Assembly (NCBI RefSeq): GCF_900107195.1
Contig: NZ_FNPB01000001.1
Coordinates: forward strand, 248,001 to 312,000
DNA length: 64,000 bases
Direction of reading: 5' to 3'
Source of the DNA: Halobellus clavatus
Lineage (GTDB): Archaea > Halobacteriota > Halobacteria > Halobacteriales > Haloferacaceae
Position 1 is the stretch's first letter, and each line of letters starts with the position of its first letter. The notes beneath the pieces were generated by a model. The model made no database searches, was not told the origin of the DNA, and saw nothing but the letters and a program-made list of their open reading frames with translations. Below are positions 60,674-64,000 of the stretch, one piece after another. Both the position numbers and the translations under genes were made by a program.

Positions 60674-60724
60674 CGATCTCCGGGTTATGAGCCCGGCGGA
60701 ATCTCCTGGCTATCCCATCCCGCT
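60650..60724 (-). tRNA. Initiator tRNA-Met (CAU)
   Basis: On the minus strand the 75-base sequence folds as a tRNA: a 7-bp acceptor stem AGCGGGA/TCCCGCT, a D-arm, an anticodon arm and a T-arm with GGTAGTTCAAATCTACC. The anticodon is CAU (60689-60687), and the three G-C pairs GGG/CCC of the anticodon stem mark the initiator. The A1-U72 pair also fits archaeal initiators. There is no intron. The 3' CCA is not encoded. Its downstream side carries a duplicated 82-base segment that includes its own 3' end. Confidence 0.95.
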
Positions 60725-60804
60725 ACTGGAACGAAGCCGTGGGCTACGGTTAAGGGTTGTGTTTCGCCCGCAGTGTGGCAATTTCCCTCGCAGTCACACG
60801 CCCC

Positions 60805-61254
60805 TCACGCACTGGTCACACGCCACGTGAGCAGGCTTTCGGCGACGTAGTTCAGGAGCACCGAAGCCCCGATCGCGATGGGGATCGGGATCAACTGCCA
60901 GAGGTCGACGCCGAACAGCGGCAGGGCGAGGTCGATCTGTCTGAACGCCCGGACGATCAGGAACTGCACGGCGAGGCCACCGCTCCGGACGACGTTCGAG
61001 CGGACGAACCGGCCCAGGGTCGGCACCGCGCCCGAATCGCCGAGTTCCGAGAAGGTCCAGCGCTCGTTGATCGCGAACATCACGATGATGGCGACTTCCG
61101 CACCGACGAGTTTGGCGTACTCGCCGAGGATACCGAAGCCGACGATGAGCGCCGTCGTCGTGGTGACGTCGAAGACCGCGCCGACCGCGCCGACGGAGAC
61201 GAACTTCCCGAAGCGAACGCCCGACAGGAGGGCGTCGACGGACTCCCGGAGCAT
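60805..61254 (-). CDS. GtrA-family membrane protein
   Basis: The 149-residue protein has four hydrophobic segments with the GtrA pattern FGKFVSVGAVGAVFDV near the N-terminus and a final IGASVLLNYVAESLLTWRV. GtrA proteins are thought to flip lipid-linked sugars or assist their glycosyltransferases. Its ATG directly follows the stop of the glycosyltransferase gene, so the two are co-translated and probably act on the same polyprenyl-phosphate sugar. Confidence 0.92.
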   Translation of the reverse strand: MLRESVDALLSGVRFGKFVSVGAVGAVFDVTTTTALIVGFGILGEYAKLVGAEVAIIVMFAINERWTFSELGDSGAVPTLGRFVRSNVVRSGGLAVQFLIVRAFRQIDLALPLFGVDLWQLIPIPIAIGASVLLNYVAESLLTWRVTSA

Positions 61255-62061
61255 TCAGTCGGCCTCGACGGCCTCTGTGTCGGCCGCCGCGAGCCGATCG
61301 AGCAGCGACCGTTCGTTGCGGCCGGCGGCGAGCAGTTCGTGGAGACGGTCCTCGCGCAACAGTCGCGCCCGGTGTCGGGCGGTCACGAGCGCCCGACCCA
61401 GGCGGAGCGTCGTGCCGACCGTCTCGACGGTCGAGCCGGGCTGGTCCTCCCAGCGGACGGGAACCTCGACGATCCGGTGATCCAGTGCGCCCGTGACAGC
61501 GACGAGTTCGATGTCCCAGGCGAACCCCGGTTCGTAGAGGTGTTCGCGGACGTCGCGCCACGCCTCGGCAGTGAGGGCTTTTGCGCCGCACTGGTAGTCG
61601 TAGAGGCTCTCGTCGAGCATCCGCCGCGCGAGCCACGCGAATCCGTCGCCGAGCCGCCGCCGGGCCAGGGTCTGATGCGTTGCCACGTCGGCGTCGGGAT
61701 GGCGCCGAGAGCCGACCGCGAGGTCGGCATCGCCGTCGGTGACCGTCGTGACGACGGTGGCGAAGGAGTCCGACGGTGTACTGCCGTCGGCGTCAGCGAA
61801 CGCCACCACGTCGACGTCGTCGACGAGCGCTTCGAATCCCGCGGTGATCGCTGTGCCCTTTCCACGCCGACGGTCGGCGGTCGCGAGCTGGACGCAGTCG
61901 GGGAGAGACCCGAGTCGGTCACGGATGTCGGGACGGGGGGCGTCGAGTTCGACCCGGAGGACCGTCGGGTCGAGCCGAGCCGCGAGCGCGTCGAGATACG
62001 CGCTGAGACGCTCGGGATCCGGGCAGTAGGCGGGGACCACGATCCCGACGGAGCGAGTCAT
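61255..62061 (-). CDS. Glycosyltransferase family 2, dolichyl-phosphate sugar synthase-like
   Basis: The 268-residue enzyme has a GT-A fold: VGIVVPAYCPDPERLSAYL, RRGKGTAITAGFEA, the metal-binding DADGSTPSDSF and DYQCGAKALTAEAW, then the conserved EVPVRWEDQPGS loop. It would transfer a sugar from a nucleotide donor to a polyprenyl phosphate at the membrane. The ATG at 62061 is chosen because homology starts there. Its partner is the GtrA-like protein, and a DUF2298 gene diverges from it, a neighbourhood typical of haloarchaeal surface glycosylation. Confidence 0.93.
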   Translation of the reverse strand: MTRSVGIVVPAYCPDPERLSAYLDALAARLDPTVLRVELDAPRPDIRDRLGSLPDCVQLATADRRRGKGTAITAGFEALVDDVDVVAFADADGSTPSDSFATVVTTVTDGDADLAVGSRRHPDADVATHQTLARRRLGDGFAWLARRMLDESLYDYQCGAKALTAEAWRDVREHLYEPGFAWDIELVAVTGALDHRIVEVPVRWEDQPGSTVETVGTTLRLGRALVTARHRARLLREDRLHELLAAGRNERSLLDRLAAADTEAVEAD

Positions 62062-62177
62062 TACTCGCCGATACCGGCTTCTGCGTGAAAAGCGAACCGC
62101 TACGCGTCGCAGGGTGGTATTCACGAGCGCCATCACAAAGCGTATGTTCCGCCGTCTCGCTCCCTGAGACACGAAGA

Positions 62178-64000
62178 ATGGAGTACGCGCTCGTCCTCCT
62201 GTGGGTCGCCCTCTACGCGGTGCTCTTCGCACTCGGCCTGCCGCTCGCTGCCAGGTTGCTCCCGGGCGCACAGGGCCGCGGCGCGGGGTTCGCCGTTCCC
62301 ATCGCGCTCGTCGTCCTCAGCGTCCCCGCCTACTGGCTCGGCCACGTGTCGTGGGGCCCGCTCGCGCTCGCTGGCGGCGTCCTCGCCCTCCTCGTCGCGA
62401 GCGCGCTCGCAGGCCTCGATATCGACGGCCTCCGGAGCGGGACGCTCAGGCTCGCGGTCGACATCGATCGCGACGCCGCGACCGACGCGGCCGCCGTCTT
62501 CCTCCTCGGGTTCGCGCTCGTCGTCGCGATCCGGGCCCTCGATCCGGCGGTTCACCCCGGCGGAGGCGAGAAGTTCCTCGACTTCGGGCTCCTGAAGACG
62601 CTCGCCCAGTCGCCGACGCTCCCTCCCGAGGACTTCTGGTTCGCCAACGAGCCGGTCCAGTACTACTACGGCGGCCACCTGACGGCGACGCTGCTGTCGT
62701 GGCTCACCGGCACCCCGCCGCGGTTCGCGTACAACCTCGCCCTCGCGGGGTTCTACGCGGCGCTCGCGAGCGCCGCCTTCGAACTGGCGGGGGCGATCGG
62801 CGCCGACCGACTGCCCGGCGTCCCGGACTCGCTGTCGCCCCGGCGCGCGCGACGGCTGGCGGGAGGCATTGCCGTCTTCTTCGTCGGCATCGCGAGCAAT
62901 CTCGTCACTGCCGGCCGGTTCGCGCTCCTCGCGCTCCCGGAACCGGTGCAGCGGCCCGTGGTGGCAGCCGTCGCGGCACAGAGCCGATACGCCGTCGAGG
63001 ACATCCTCGCGGGCGCGGACTCGTTCAGTTACTGGAGCGCCTCTCGGGTCATTCCGGGCACGATCAACGAGTTCCCGCTGTTCGCGTGGGTGAACGGCGA
63101 CCTCCACGCGCATATGATCGGAACACCGACGCTGCTGCTCGCCGCGGCCGTCGGGTACGCCTCTTACCGGACCCCCCAGTCGAACCGTCGCCGGAGGCGG
63201 GCGCTCGTCTTCGGCGTCCTGCCGGTCCTCGCGGCCTGGCAGGCGGTGCAGAACACCTGGAGCTTCCCCAGCGTGCTCGCGCTCGGGTGGTTGGCGGCGA
63301 CGTTCGCGCCGGCCGACCCGGCGACGCTGCTCCCGGGCCCCATCGCAGTGCGGCTCCGCTCGGCCGTCAGGGGAGACGGCGCAGCGGCGTCGACGCCGTC
63401 ACGGCTTCTCGACGAGTGCCGACGCCTCGGTGGAGCGACGCTCGCGGTGTCGATGGCCGCGGCGGTCGCCGTCCTCCTGGCGCTCCCGTTTCTGCTCGGG
63501 GCGGCGACGGGGGGCGGGGGCCGGTCGGTCGAGTTCGTAGAGCGGTCGATGCGGAGCGGCGTCGGCGGCCTGCTCTTGGTCCACGGAGCGTTCGTCGTCG
63601 GGTTCGCGGCGTATCTCCTCTCGCGAGTCCACCTCGAACGCCGCTGGGCGCTCGTCCTCGCAGTGCTGTGGGCCGGATACGTCGGCCAGCAGATCGGGTT
63701 CGCGGCGCTCGGCGTGTCGGTGCCGCTGCTCGTGCTCGCGTGGGTCGGGCTCCGGACCTCGCGATCGCTCGGCTACGAGACGGTCCTGATCGTCGCAGGC
63801 GCGGGCCTCGTCACGCTCGTCGAACTCCTCTACGTGAACGAGCAGGCGGGCCCCGGGCGGATGAACACCGTGTTCAAGACGTATATGCAGGTGTGGGTGT
63901 TCTGGGGGACCGCGATGGGCGTCGCAGTGCCCGGATTCGTCCTCGCGGTCGTAGAGCGTGACGCGACCGGGGCGGCGCGGCGCTCCATCGGCGGTCTCCC
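62178..64000 (+). CDS. DUF2298-type integral membrane protein (cut by window edge)
   Basis: The frame runs off the right edge after about 607 residues. It has many transmembrane helices and the DUF2298 blocks FANEPVQYYYGGHLTATLL, ASRVIPGTINEFPLFAWVNGDLHAHMIG and NEQAGPGRMNTVFKTYMQVWVFWG. The acidic and aromatic loop residues of these blocks resemble the active loops of membrane glycosyltransferases, so it may transfer lipid-linked sugars. No function is proven. The ATG at 62178 starts at helix 1. It is divergent from the glycosyltransferase/GtrA pair. Confidence 0.92.
   Translation, partial: MEYALVLLWVALYAVLFALGLPLAARLLPGAQGRGAGFAVPIALVVLSVPAYWLGHVSWGPLALAGGVLALLVASALAGLDIDGLRSGTLRLAVDIDRDAATDAAAVFLLGFALVVAIRALDPAVHPGGGEKFLDFGLLKTLAQSPTLPPEDFWFANEPVQYYYGGHLTATLLSWLTGTPPRFAYNLALAGFYAALASAAFELAGAIGADRLPGVPDSLSPRRARRLAGGIAVFFVGIASNLVTAGRFALLALPEPVQRPVVAAVAAQSRYAVEDILAGADSFSYWSASRVIPGTINEFPLFAWVNGDLHAHMIGTPTLLLAAAVGYASYRTPQSNRRRRRALVFGVLPVLAAWQAVQNTWSFPSVLALGWLAATFAPADPATLLPGPIAVRLRSAVRGDGAAASTPSRLLDECRRLGGATLAVSMAAAVAVLLALPFLLGAATGGGGRSVEFVERSMRSGVGGLLLVHGAFVVGFAAYLLSRVHLERRWALVLAVLWAGYVGQQIGFAALGVSVPLLVLAWVGLRTSRSLGYETVLIVAGAGLVTLVELLYVNEQAGPGRMNTVFKTYMQVWVFWGTAMGVAVPGFVLAVVERDATGAARRSIGGL

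Noticed and set aside
62201-63961. 586-codon plus-strand frame within the DUF2298 gene
   Set aside because: It is Arg-rich and lies in another frame of the DUF2298 gene, which shows conserved family blocks.

Overview
The window is 64 kb of chromosome from a haloarchaeon (class Halobacteria). The sequence is very GC-rich and the predicted proteins are strongly acidic. Many genes have a TATA-like box about 25-28 bases before the start codon and no Shine-Dalgarno site, as expected for leaderless transcripts. The gene content is also haloarchaeal: GGGP synthase, pantoate kinase, fibrillarin/Nop5, DUF2298, and RHNLRND-type histidine kinases. I cannot name the genus.

Layout. 1-2612: end of a DUF4129-type membrane protein and a 7TM-PAS histidine kinase with an eroded ATP site. 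2779-10136: a seven-gene type IV pilus/secretion operon (ATPase, membrane platform, five pseudopilin-like proteins), every junction overlapping by 4 bases. 10346-18000: a Gfo/Idh oxidoreductase, an aldo/keto reductase, a DUF4013 membrane protein and a complete sugar ABC importer. 18016-19819: a protein with class I terpene synthase landmarks, convergent with an unknown haloarchaeal protein. 19956-23707: a corrinoid operon (adenosyltransferase, cobyric acid synthase) ending in a MinD-like ATPase and a PATAN-like protein. 23849-33862: mostly housekeeping genes: a GS-hydroquinone-reductase-like protein, ThiR-like regulator, dCTP deaminase, Pth2, soluble histidine kinase, TruD, DUF2103, the two archaeal CoA-pathway enzymes and AspRS.

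34117-36229 looks foreign or decayed: an arsC-type pseudogene, an MFS transporter of different base composition, an 84-bp MITE-like inverted-repeat element and a 20-bp minisatellite. 36240-40452 returns to core functions: GGGP synthase, a winged-helix regulator, GshA, and the box C/D RNP proteins FlpA and Nop5. 40703-51571 is accessory: paired PH-domain proteins, a CPBP protease, TauE/SafE with the tail of an M20 peptidase, a Rieske-glutamate synthase fusion, a TrxR-like flavoprotein, small membrane proteins and two regulators. 52247-58119: a 51-residue membrane protein, a sulfatase-like hydrolase, DHFR, a xylose-dehydrogenase-like enzyme and a convergent GH31 alpha-xylosidase-like enzyme. 58186-60243: a pentapeptide-repeat/ion-channel fusion. 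60458-60724: initiator tRNA-Met with a duplicated 3' end downstream. 60805-64000: GtrA, a family 2 glycosyltransferase and the start of a DUF2298 protein, probably a cell-surface glycan module.

The best candidates for new biology are the terpene-synthase-like gene at 18016 with its oddly promoted neighbour, the five-pseudopilin operon, the Rieske-GltS fusion, the pentapeptide channel and the tRNA-associated duplication. There is no CRISPR array and no intact insertion sequence.
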